Source: Plantactinospora sp. KBS50 (GTDB taxonomy: Bacteria; Actinomycetota; Actinomycetes; Mycobacteriales; Micromonosporaceae). Taken from it: DNA of 64,000 bases. Position 1 is the stretch's first letter; each line of letters opens with the position of its first letter. Below the pieces are notes generated by a model. It searched no databases and was not told the origin of the DNA. It worked only from the letters and a program-made list of their open reading frames with translations. Below, piece by piece: positions 1-8,430 of the stretch. The stretch spans positions 4,220,001 to 4,284,000 of the forward strand of contig NZ_CP022961.1 in NCBI RefSeq assembly GCF_002285795.1, in the 5' to 3' direction. A program made the translations under genes and the position numbers.

Positions 1-2406
1 TGCTGCTGGCCGAGGCGGAACGCGCCGGCCCGCGCTCGCCGGCGCTCACCGCGCTGCTGCACCCGGCCCGGATCCGCCGGGTGAGCCTCGGCATGCTGTC
101 CGCGGCCGGGGTCCGCGAGGTCCTCACCGACCGGTGCGGCGCCGAGTCGGCGCGCCAGCTCGGCGCCGAGTGCCACCGCGTCACCGGCGGCAACCCGCGG
201 CTGGTGCGCGCCCTGCTGGACGACTCCTTCGGCCGCTCGGACACGCCCAGCCGGCTGGTCTTCGGCGACGCGTTCCGCGACGCGGTGCTCGGCTGCCTGT
301 TCCGGTGCGAGCCGGACGTGCGCGCCGCGGTACATGTGCTGGCGGTCGCCGGTGGCCGGTTCTCCCCCGGGTCCGTGGCCGGCGTGCTCGCCGCGGGCAC
401 GCCGCCGACGATGCCAGCGACAACGCCAGCGACGCCAGCGGCAACGCCAGGAACGCCAGGGACGCCAGGGACGCCAGCGCAGACGACGCCAGCGGCGACG
501 ACGCAGGCAACGACGCCGGCGGGAACGACAACGCCTACGACGCCGGCGTTGCGGCCCGGCACCACGGCCGGCCTGGTCACCGACGGCGCTCTCGGCGATC
601 CCGCGCTGGTGCGGGCCGTGCTCGACGGGCTGCCCGACCTGGTCCGGGCCGATCTGCACGGCCGGGTGGCCGCCGCGCTGCACCGGGACGGCGCACCGGC
701 CACCGCCATCGCGCCGCACCTGCTGGCCATCGATCCGGCCGGCGCGCCGTGGATGGCCCAGAGCCTGCTCGACGCGGCGACCCAACTGTCCGGCTCGGAC
801 CCCGAACTCGCGCAGCGCTGCCTGCGGCACGCCGCCTGGCCCGGCGACGACGAGGTCCGGCAGGCCCGCATCCGGATCGCCCTCACCGACCTGCAACTGC
901 GGACCGACCCGGACGCCGGGCGGCAGCAGCTGGCCGGCGTACCGGCCGCGGTCCGCACCGCCGACCTGGACGGCGGCCGGGCCGCCGCTCCGATCCGCCA
1001 GCTGCTCTGGTACGGCCGGGTCGCCGAGGCCAGCGACGTGTGGCGGCAGGTGGCCGACCGCCACCCGGGCGACGGGGCCGACCTGCACGTGGCCGGCCGC
1101 TGGATCGACCTGCTGTTCCCGGAACGTGCCGCGGCGTACCGGGGTGGGCCGCACCGCCCGCGGCTGGGCCGGGCCGGGGTGCTCGCGCTGCGTCCGCGGC
1201 TGGCCGGCATCGCCGGCCTGGAAACCGCGGTACGCCGGGGCGGCAGCGACGCCGTGATCGGCGCGGCCGAGCACGCGCTGCGGACCCGCGATCCCGGGAG
1301 CCGGTGTACTGGAGCCTGCTCTGGCCGCTGGCCACGCTGGTGTTCGCCGACCGGCTGGACCGGGCCGACGCCTGGTGCGCGGAGCTGCTCGGGGATCCCG
1401 CGCGCGACCGGTTGTCGGCGTCGCTGCTGGCCGCCGTCCGGGCCGAGATCGCGCTGCGCCGCAGTGACCCGCGGACCGCGTGCCGGCTCGCGGACGAGGC
1501 GTTGCAGGGGCTCTCCGCGCCGGCCTGGGGGTCGTGATCGGACTTCCGCTCGCCGTCTCGGTGCGTGCGCTGACCGACCTGGGGCAGCTCGACGAGGCCG
1601 CCGAACGGCTGCGCACCCCGGTGCCGGACGGGCTGTTCGACAGCGTTTTCGGGCTGTTTCACCTGCGCGCCCGGGGCGGGCACGCGATGGCCGGCGGCGC
1701 GGACCGGTTCGCGCTGCGCGACTTCCGGCAGTGCGGGCAGCTGATGGGCCGCTGGGGATACGACCTGCCGGCGCTGGTGCCGTGGCGCACCGACGCCGCC
1801 CGCGCGCTGCTCAAGCTGGGCCGCCGGGGCGCGGCCGAGCAGTTGGTCCGGGAACAGCTGGACCGGCTCGGCGACGGGCACCCGGCGCAGCGCGGTGCGG
1901 CGCTGCGCACCCTCGCCGCCTGCGTCGGCCTGCCCGACCGGGCGGCCACCCTGGAGGACGCCATCCGGGTCCTGGAACGCTCAAGCGACCGGATCGAGCT
2001 GGCCCGGGCGCTCACCGAGTTGGCCGGCACCCTGCGGCTCACCGAGGACCACCGGCGGGCCGGCCGCGCGACGCGCCGGGCGGAGCGGGTCATCCAGCAG
2101 TGGAACCTCGACCCCTACGCCGCCGGCGGCGCAACGCCGCGCGAGCCGGCCTGGGCCGCCGCACCGGCGCCGGAGACGGTACGCGGGCTGACCGCCGACG
2201 AGGTGCGGGTGGCCACGCTTACCGCGCAGGGACACACCAACCGGGAGATCGCGGGCCGGCTGTTCCTGACCACCAGCACGGTGGAGCAGCAGCTCACCCG
2301 GATCTACCGCAAGCTGTCGGTGAGCGGGCGGGGCGAGCTCGCCGCCCGGCTGCTGGCCGCCGACGACGCCGAGCGGACGGGGGCGGAGGTGGCCGACGGG
2401 GACTGA
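1..2406 (+). CDS. LAL-family LuxR regulator, 5' end cut off by window, two apparent frameshifts
   Basis: C-terminal two thirds of a large ATP-binding LuxR regulator (LAL). The reading frame is open from base 3, so the Walker A part lies left of the window. The C-terminal LuxR helix-turn-helix is clear around bases 2185-2360 (LTADEVRVATLTAQGHTNRE, then STVEQQLTRIYRKL). The frame slips twice by one base, near 1296 (a ggg run) and at 1527-1531 (ggggg). At the second site the sister gene at 2721 has six G's at the equivalent place (encoding WGVAVG), so a lost G is the simple explanation. With both slips repaired the protein is continuous and collinear with the next gene. It carries a Thr/Pro/Ala-rich insert (bases 409-553) that the other two LAL proteins lack. 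Likely a cluster activator. Family assignment is firm; whether the gene is intact depends on the base calls. Confidence 0.85.
409..553 (+). repeat. Imperfect minisatellite coding a Thr/Pro/Ala-rich insert
   Basis: Short imperfect units built on acgccag(c/g)g(a/c) are repeated through this stretch of the first LuxR gene, giving a protein segment of alternating Thr, Pro, Ala and Gly. It sits between the nucleotide-binding region and the helical repeat region, so it probably forms a flexible linker. Such tandem units change length easily by slippage. Confidence 0.7.
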
Positions 2407-2720
2407 GGTGACCGGGTGGACGGACGTGCCGCGCATTGACCGGCATATCCATCCCATCGCCTTAGGTCAACCCCTAGGGGCCACTGCGGGACTCTTTCCC
2501 GTGATACACAAAAAACTGTGGGGTGACCTGTCGTTGCGCGGCGCGACGGCACCTTGGCAGACTCGGCATGTTCCCAGTTTCGGCCGCCCCGGCCCGCGGT
2601 CCGCTTCATTCGAGCGGCTCGTGGGCCATCTCGTTGTTCACACCGGAGATCGTTCGGACTTGATCGAACACGCCTGCGAAGAAACACCAACCTGCGTCCC
2701 GTGGGAGGGGAGTTCGTTCG
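2407..2720 (+). promoter_or_regulatory. Intergenic region with CCCCTAGGGG palindrome, upstream of second LuxR gene
   Basis: There is no gene here. It holds a perfect 10-bp palindrome CCCCTAGGGG at 2471-2480, preceded by TTAGGTCA at 2462. A strong ribosome-binding site (gggaggggag) lies just ahead of the ATG at 2721. CCCCTA also occurs in the regions before 8431 and 27716, so this may be a site for one of the cluster's SARP or LAL regulators. The site is inferred from recurrence only. Confidence 0.4.
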
Positions 2721-5575
2721 ATGCCATTGGTTGAACGACAGGAACAGCTCAACGCGGTATCCGGTGCCTGGCGTGACACGCGCGCCGGACGGGGTCGCCT
2801 GGTGCTCGTCTCGGGCGGCTCCGGCAGCGGCAAGACCGCCCTGTTGGAGGCGTTCGCGGAAGAGGTCCACTCGGCCGGAGGGCGGCTGCTCGGCACGGCT
2901 GCCTCCTTCACCGAGCGCGACACCCCGTTCAGCGCGATCGCACAGCTCCTGGAGAACTCGGCCGTCCCGGGCACGGTCGCGGACCGGTTCCGCCGGATGG
3001 TTCTCGCCGTCACCGCGCGGCTGCCCGCCGGCGGAATCGACCCGGCCGACCCGGCCGCGAGGAACGGCCACACGCTGACCGCGCTGCTCGGCACGGTCCT
3101 CGCCGGGCTGCTCACCCTGGCCGACGTGGCACCCCTGTGCATCGCGGTCGACGACCTGCACCAGGTCGACGCGATGTCGCTGTTCTGCCTCACGCACATC
3201 GCCCGCAGAATTCGCCGCGCACCGATCATGCTCGTGCTCGCCGAGTCACCCCAGGCCGTGCCCGCGTACCCCGAATTCCGCGCCGAACTGCTCAGTCAAC
3301 CCCATTTCTCGCGGATAGCGCTGCATCCGTTGTCGGAAAAGGGATTGGCCGAGCTGATTGCCGAGCACACCGATCCGGCCACCGCGTCCGAGATCGCCGG
3401 CGAGGCGTACCTGAGCACCGGCGGCAGTCCGCTGCTCGCCCGCGCGTTCCTGGACGACTGGCTGGCGCAGCACGCCTCGACACCCGGCGCCGCCGGGCAC
3501 AGCTTCGATCAGGCGGTGCTGTCCTGCCTGTACCGGCAGGAGCCGCAGACCCGCGCCGTGGCCCGCGCCGCCGCCGTCCTCGGCCGGCCGGCCCCGCCGG
3601 AGACCATCGGGCAGATGCTGGGCGTCGTGCCCGAGGCGGTGACCCGGGCGTGGCGGATCCTGGCGGCCGCCGGCCTGGCCGACGGCGACCGGCTGCGCCA
3701 CCGGCGGATCAGCGCGCGGATCCTCGCGGCCATCCCCGACGAGGAACGGCGCGACCTGCACCGCCGGGCGGCCACCGCGCTGTTCGAGCACAGCGCCTCC
3801 CCCGACGCGGTGGCCGACCAACTGGTCTCGGCCGGCTGGGCCGGCGCGCCGTGGGCGGTCTCCGCCCTGCACGAGGCGGCCCGGCACGAACTGTCGCGGG
3901 GCGGGCCGAGCGGGCCAACACCCACCTGCGGCTGGCCCAGCACGGTCCGCTCGACGCGCGGCAGCGCGCCGCCGCCCGGATGATGCTGCTGCGCGCCCGC
4001 TGGCAGCTCGACCCGCGGTCCGCGGCGCCGCAACTGGACGAGATCGCGCTGCGCCTGCGGCACGGCGCCCCGGCCGCGGAGGCCACCGGCGCCGTGCCGT
4101 ACCTGCTGTGGCAGGGCCGCGCCGAGGACGCCGCGGAGGCGCTGCGGCAGCGCCGGCCGGACAGCACGCCGCCGGCCCGGATCCGGGCCGCGGAGCTGCT
4201 GCTCGCGCTGGCCCAGCCGGACCCGGACGGACGGACCCGGCCGGCCGGACCCGGCTGGGCCGAAACGGCGGCCGTGCACCCCTGTCTTGAGGCGGTCGGG
4301 GCGCTCCGGACGGCCCTGGAGCCCGGCCGGGCCGGCAAGGCCGCCCAGGCCGCCGACCGGCTGCTGCGCCGGTACCGGCCGGCGTCGGTCGACCCGGGCG
4401 TGCTCGCCACCGCGGTGGCGACGCTGATCTACGCCGGCTGCCCCGGCGACGGGCTCGGCCGGCTCGACGAGCTGGCCGCCGACGACGCGTTCGCGGACCG
4501 GCCGACCTGGGCGGCGATCCTGCACGCGCTGCGCGCCGAGGCGCTGCTGCGCACGGGCTCGCTGACCGAGGCCGCCCGGCACGCCGGCGCCGCGCTCACC
4601 CACGTGTCGGCACCCGGCTGGGGGGTCGCCGTCGGTGTGCCGCTGGCCACGCTGGTCAACGCCGCCACCACCGCGGGCCGGCTCGACGACGCGGAGACGC
4701 ACCTGGCCCAGCCGGTGCCGGAGGAGATGTTCCGCACCCCGTTCGGTCTGCCGTACCTGCAGGCGGCCGCCCGCCACCACCTCGCGACCGGCCGGGCCCG
4801 CACCGCCGCCAACGAGCTGCGGCTGTGCGGCAGCCTGATGACCCGGTGGGGCATGGACACCGACGGCCTGGTGCCGTGGCGGCTCGAACTCGCCCGGGTC
4901 CAACTCCAGCTGGGCGGCCGGGCGGCGGCGGCCAAGCTGATCCGCGCCCAGCTGGACCGGCTCGACGATCGCCGGCAGGACGAGACGAGCCGGCACAGCG
5001 CGCGGACCCGGGGCATCGCGATGCGCCTGCTGGCCGCCACGATGCCGGCCCACCAGCGCGGGCCGCTGCTGTCCGAGGCCGCCGACCTGCTGGAGACCGC
5101 GGGCGACCGGCTGGAGCTGGCCTGCGCGCTGGCCGACCAGGGACACGCGCTGCGGGCGGCCGGCGACGGCGCCCGGGGCCGGCTGCGCATCCGGCGGGCC
5201 GCCCAGCTGGCCGAGGAGTGCGGCGCGGAGCCCATCGGCCTGCAACTGCTGCGCGGCGGTTCCGGCCGCGCCGCGGCCGCGCCGGTCGAGAGGACGGCCG
5301 AACCGGCCGCCCCGGCCGAGCACGCGGTGCTGGTGCCGCTGGAATCCCCGTCGGGGCGGCCGCTCGACGAACTCACCGACGCCGAACGGCGGGTGGCGAT
5401 GCTCGCCGCGCACGGCTACACCAACAAGCAGATCTCCGGCCGGCTGTACATCACGGTCAGCACCGTCGAGCAGCACCTCACCCGCATCTACCGCAAGCTG
5501 AAGGTCAAGCGCCGGTCGCTGCTGGCCACCGAGCTGCTGGGCCGGGACGAGAGCGGTCTGGACGACGTGTCGTAG
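2721..5575 (+). CDS. LAL-family LuxR regulator (one apparent frameshift)
   Basis: Large ATP-binding LuxR regulator of roughly 950 residues once one slip is repaired. The N terminus has a Walker A motif (SGGSGSGKTALLEAF, about residues 30-45) and a Walker B-like stretch (LCIAVDDLHQVDAM). A helical repeat region follows, and the LuxR HTH lies at the C terminus (LTDAERRVAMLAAHGYTNKQ, then STVEQHLTRIYRKL). The frame slips by one base near 3898-3905, in cggggcggg; adding one G restores SRGRAERANTHLRLAQ. Start ATG follows gggaggggag. It is a paralogue of the preceding gene and of the one at 19976-22834. LAL proteins usually activate neighbouring PKS/NRPS operons. Family assignment is certain; the target genes are not known. 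Confidence 0.9.
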
Positions 5576-5672
5576 CCCGTCGCGGGCCGTCGTAGCAGGG
5601 ACCGCAGGGATCGCCGGGATAGCCGGGATCGCGCCCGCGGCGTACCGGGGTCGGATCCGGCAGCGCCGCGCG

Positions 5673-5690
5673 CCCCGCCGGCGGGGTTTA
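5673..5690. terminator. Possible terminator hairpin between convergent genes
   Basis: The inverted repeat CCCCG-CCGG-CGGGG at 5673-5686 is followed by TTTA. It lies between the convergent LuxR gene ending at 5575 and the SARP gene ending at 5785. The stem is short and the T tract weak, so support is modest. Confidence 0.4.
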
Positions 5691-5784
5691 TCGCGGCTTT
5701 AGCGGACCCGGGCACGATGGTCCGCAGCAAGACGCGCAACCAGCTGCCGTACGGGTCCGGGCCGGGACCGGCGGGGCGGGCGCC

Positions 5785-6552
5785 CTACACCCGGGCCGAG
5801 AGCACCCGCTCGTCGCCGACCAGGATCGCGTGCTGCAGCTCCCGCAGCGCGCGGCACGGCTCCAGGCCGAGCTCCCGGTTGAGGGTGGCCCGCGCCTGCT
5901 GGTACGCCTGGAGCGCGTCGGCGGTGCGGTCCGACCGGTACAGCGCCAGCATGAGCTGACGGTGGAACGCCTCGTGCAGCGGGGTGTCCACGACAAGCTG
6001 CCGCAGCCGGCCGATCAGCCGGCGGTGCTGGCCCAGTTCGAGCTGCACGTCGACAAGCATTTCGAGGCATTCCATCCGCACCTCGGCCAGCCAGGCGGCG
6101 AAGCTGCCGATGATGACGCCGTCGCTCGGCTCGCCGAGCAGCGGGCCACGCCACAGCGCGAGCGCCCGCTCCAGCACCTCGGCCCCCTCCTCGTACCGGT
6201 GCGCGGCGTGGTAGCCCCGGCCGGCCTCGACCAGGGCGAGGAAGTCCTGGAAGTCGAACTCGTCGTCGCCCTGCCGCAGCAGGTAGCCCGGCGACCGGGT
6301 GACGATGGTCTCGGTGCCGGGCCGCTGCCGGGCCAGGAACTTGCGCAGCTCCGACACGTAGACGTGCAGCCCGGCCGTGGCCCGGTGCGGCGCCCGCTCC
6401 CCCCACACCTCGCCGATGAGCTGGTCGGTGCTGACCACGTGGTCCGCCCGGACCAGCAGTACGGCCAGCAGCAGTTCGATCTTGCGCGCCGTGAGCATCT
6501 GCGGGCCGGCCGGCCCGATCACCCGCAACGATCCCAGTAGTTCGTATCGCAT
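5785..6552 (-). CDS. SARP-family transcriptional activator
   Basis: A 255-residue Streptomyces antibiotic regulatory protein. Residues 1-95 form the OmpR-type winged helix (MRYELLGSLRVIG at the start; GLHVYVSELRKFL in the recognition region; SPGYLL at its end). Residues 100-250 are the bacterial transcriptional activation domain (ALALWRGPLLG, ALQAYQQARATLNRELGLEP). No ATPase domain is attached, so this is the small DnrI/RedD type. The ATG immediately follows the thioesterase stop, and the gene is third in the leftward operon starting at 8234. SARPs bind direct repeats spaced 11 bp apart; two CCCCTA repeats at exactly that spacing lie at 8315 and 8326, in front of this operon and of the NRPS operon. 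Confidence 0.93.
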   Translation of the reverse strand: MRYELLGSLRVIGPAGPQMLTARKIELLLAVLLVRADHVVSTDQLIGEVWGERAPHRATAGLHVYVSELRKFLARQRPGTETIVTRSPGYLLRQGDDEFDFQDFLALVEAGRGYHAAHRYEEGAEVLERALALWRGPLLGEPSDGVIIGSFAAWLAEVRMECLEMLVDVQLELGQHRRLIGRLRQLVVDTPLHEAFHRQLMLALYRSDRTADALQAYQQARATLNRELGLEPCRALRELQHAILVGDERVLSARV

Positions 6553-7335
6553 CTACGCCTCCCCGTGCGCCGCCACCCCGGCCGCGGTGCCCAGCACCCG
6601 GCCGACGTGGGCGGCCACCTGCGCGGTGTGTTTGTCGAGGTAGAAGTGCCCGCCCGCAAACACGTGCAGGTCGAACGGCCCGGTGCAGTGGTCGCGCCAG
6701 GACTGCGCCTCGTCGGGCGTCGTGTACGGATCCCGGTCGCCCAGGAACGCGGTGACCGGACAGCGCAGCGGCGGTCCGGGCCGGTACGGGTGGGTCTCGA
6801 TGGCCCGGTAGTCGCTGCGGATGGCCGGCAGGAACGACGCGAGCAGTTCCTCGTCGGCGAGCCAGCCGACCTCCCCGTCGGCGAGGGACCGCAGCTCGGC
6901 CACGATCCCGGCATCGTCGCGCCGGTGCACGTCGGTGTGCCGCAGCCGGGACGGGGCACGCCGGCTGGAGCCGAAGAACCAGACCGGCACCCGGCCGGCC
7001 GCGGCCAGACGCTGTGCCGTCTCGTACGCGATGACCGCGCCCATGCTGTGCCCGAACATCGCGAACGGGCGGGCCGGCTGGGCGAGCAGTTCGGCCGACA
7101 TCCGCTCGGCGAACTCGTCGATGCTGTCGATGCGCGGCTCGGTACGCCGGTCCTGCCGGCCCGGGTACTGCACGGCCGAGACCTGCACCCGCGGCGCCAG
7201 CAGCTGCGACAGTTGGAAGTACGAACTCGCCGAACCGCCCGCGTGCGGGAAGCAGAAGAGTTCGATCCCGTCGTCCTGGCCCGGATGGAACCGCCGCAGC
7301 CAGGGCGTGCCGGTACGCATCGCCGCCGGGCTCAC
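6553..7335 (-). CDS. Type II thioesterase (editing alpha/beta hydrolase)
   Basis: Stand-alone thioesterase of 260 residues, the size of the proofreading enzymes that strip wrong or stalled acyl groups from PKS and NRPS carrier proteins. It shows the family's FCFPHAGGSASSY entry motif, the nucleophile elbow GHSMG (Ser near residue 97), the Asp of GDRDPYT and the C-terminal His of AGGHFYL. The GTG start overlaps the stop of the upstream gene; an internal ATG at 7320 is an alternative start. It lies between the Cys-elbow protein and the SARP in one operon divergent from the NRPS/PKS genes, as expected for a housekeeping editor of that line. Confidence 0.93.
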   Translation of the reverse strand: MSPAAMRTGTPWLRRFHPGQDDGIELFCFPHAGGSASSYFQLSQLLAPRVQVSAVQYPGRQDRRTEPRIDSIDEFAERMSAELLAQPARPFAMFGHSMGAVIAYETAQRLAAAGRVPVWFFGSSRRAPSRLRHTDVHRRDDAGIVAELRSLADGEVGWLADEELLASFLPAIRSDYRAIETHPYRPGPPLRCPVTAFLGDRDPYTTPDEAQSWRDHCTGPFDLHVFAGGHFYLDKHTAQVAAHVGRVLGTAAGVAAHGEA

Positions 7336-8234
7336 CGCCCGCCCCCGTCACTGCCGCTGCCCGTGCCGCTGCCGCCGCCGGCGGCGGTGCCGGTGCCGGT
7401 GCCGTCGTCGGTGAGCAGACCGGCCACCGCCGCCGCCACCTCGTCGTTGGCCAGCAGCTTCGCGTGCTCGTCGTCGACCGCGATCTCCCGGCCGACCAGC
7501 GGCCCGTCGCCGCCGATGCCGGACGTGCGCACGGCGTGCAGCCCGCTGAGCTCGGTGACCGACTGGAAGGCGGTCGCGATCCGCCAGCGGGGCAACGGGT
7601 CCAGCTCGGCGGCCGCGGTGAGGTAGCGCAGGAACGAACAGAACGTCCCCATCAGCTCGTCCCGCAGCGGCTTGCCGAGCCCGGCCTGCGCGAACGCCAC
7701 GTCGCCCATCTCCAGGGTCAGCGTGACCAGCGCCTCGCACATCTCCACCATGCTGGCGTCGCCGTCGTACAGGTCCTGCGCGGCCTGCTGGGCCCGCTGG
7801 ATGTCCTCGGCGGGCAACACCCCGGCCAGGTAGCCGACGATCTTGTGGAACTGCCACACCAGCGTCTGCGGCACCGCGATCTCGGGATCGAAGAGCAGCA
7901 GCTGCGGTTCGCTGCCCTGCCAGGCGGCGACCCGCTCGGACAGCGCCGCCGCGTAGACCGCGCCGCCGCAGAAGCCCATGACCGCGGCCACCGGCCGGGG
8001 CCGGCGCTGGAACGCCGCCCACCAGTGCTCGATGTACGCCGGGCCGGACGCGGTCCGTTCCACGTCGAGGCCGGGCGGCGTGGTCTCCCAGAACGCGCAG
8101 TCGACCTTCAGGCGTGCCGCCAGATCGGAGAATCTCGCCTCCGGCCGTCCGGTGGCATCGAAGTCGACCGCCAGGATGATCCGCTCGGCGTCGTCGGGCT
8201 CGGCAAGCACCCGCCATCCGTCAGCTCGCGCCAT
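7332..8234 (-). CDS. Thioesterase-like protein with Cys in the nucleophile elbow (copy 1)
   Basis: A 300-residue protein I do not recognise as a named family. It has an alpha/beta-hydrolase layout: a strand ending in LAVDF, then a nucleophile elbow reading VMGFCGG, with Cys near residue 89 where thioesterases have Ser, then LLLFD at the place of the acid strand, and DDEHAKLL near the C terminus, where the catalytic His of carrier-protein thioesterases lies. The C-terminal tail is Gly/Thr/Ser-rich. A clear paralogue lies at 36274-37062 with GFCAG. Cys-type thioesterases can favour acyl transfer or cyclisation over hydrolysis, so it may be a transferase, a cyclase or a non-hydrolytic holding protein. 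It is first in the operon with the type II thioesterase and SARP. Fold moderately sure, function unknown. Confidence 0.6.
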   Translation of the reverse strand: MARADGWRVLAEPDDAERIILAVDFDATGRPEARFSDLAARLKVDCAFWETTPPGLDVERTASGPAYIEHWWAAFQRRPRPVAAVMGFCGGAVYAAALSERVAAWQGSEPQLLLFDPEIAVPQTLVWQFHKIVGYLAGVLPAEDIQRAQQAAQDLYDGDASMVEMCEALVTLTLEMGDVAFAQAGLGKPLRDELMGTFCSFLRYLTAAAELDPLPRWRIATAFQSVTELSGLHAVRTSGIGGDGPLVGREIAVDDEHAKLLANDEVAAAVAGLLTDDGTGTGTAAGGGSGTGSGSDGGGR

Positions 8235-8314
8235 ATTCCGCTCCAGTCAGGGCGTTCGGGTGTGCTACGCCGACCGAGCCTAGGTCAGCTCGCGGGCCGC
8301 TCCGGTCTGTCGCA

Positions 8315-8331
8315 CCCCTATCGATCCCCTA
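8315..8331. promoter_or_regulatory. CCCCTA direct repeat at 11-bp spacing (candidate SARP operator)
   Basis: CCCCTA occurs at 8315-8320 and again at 8326-8331, exactly 11 bp apart. It lies in the 196-bp divergent region between the Cys-elbow thioesterase gene (start 8234) and the NRPS gene (start 8431). SARP proteins bind direct hexamer or heptamer repeats on one face of the helix at 11-bp or 22-bp spacing. The same arrangement occurs at 27779 and 27790. Confidence 0.5.
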
Positions 8332-8430
8332 CTCGACCGCCCCCGGTCTGCGCGCCAAGGGGTACCCGGTGTGCCGAGGGCCTCCATACAGTTCGGACCG
8401 ACAGCGGCGCCGGCCCGGTGGGAGGCAAGG

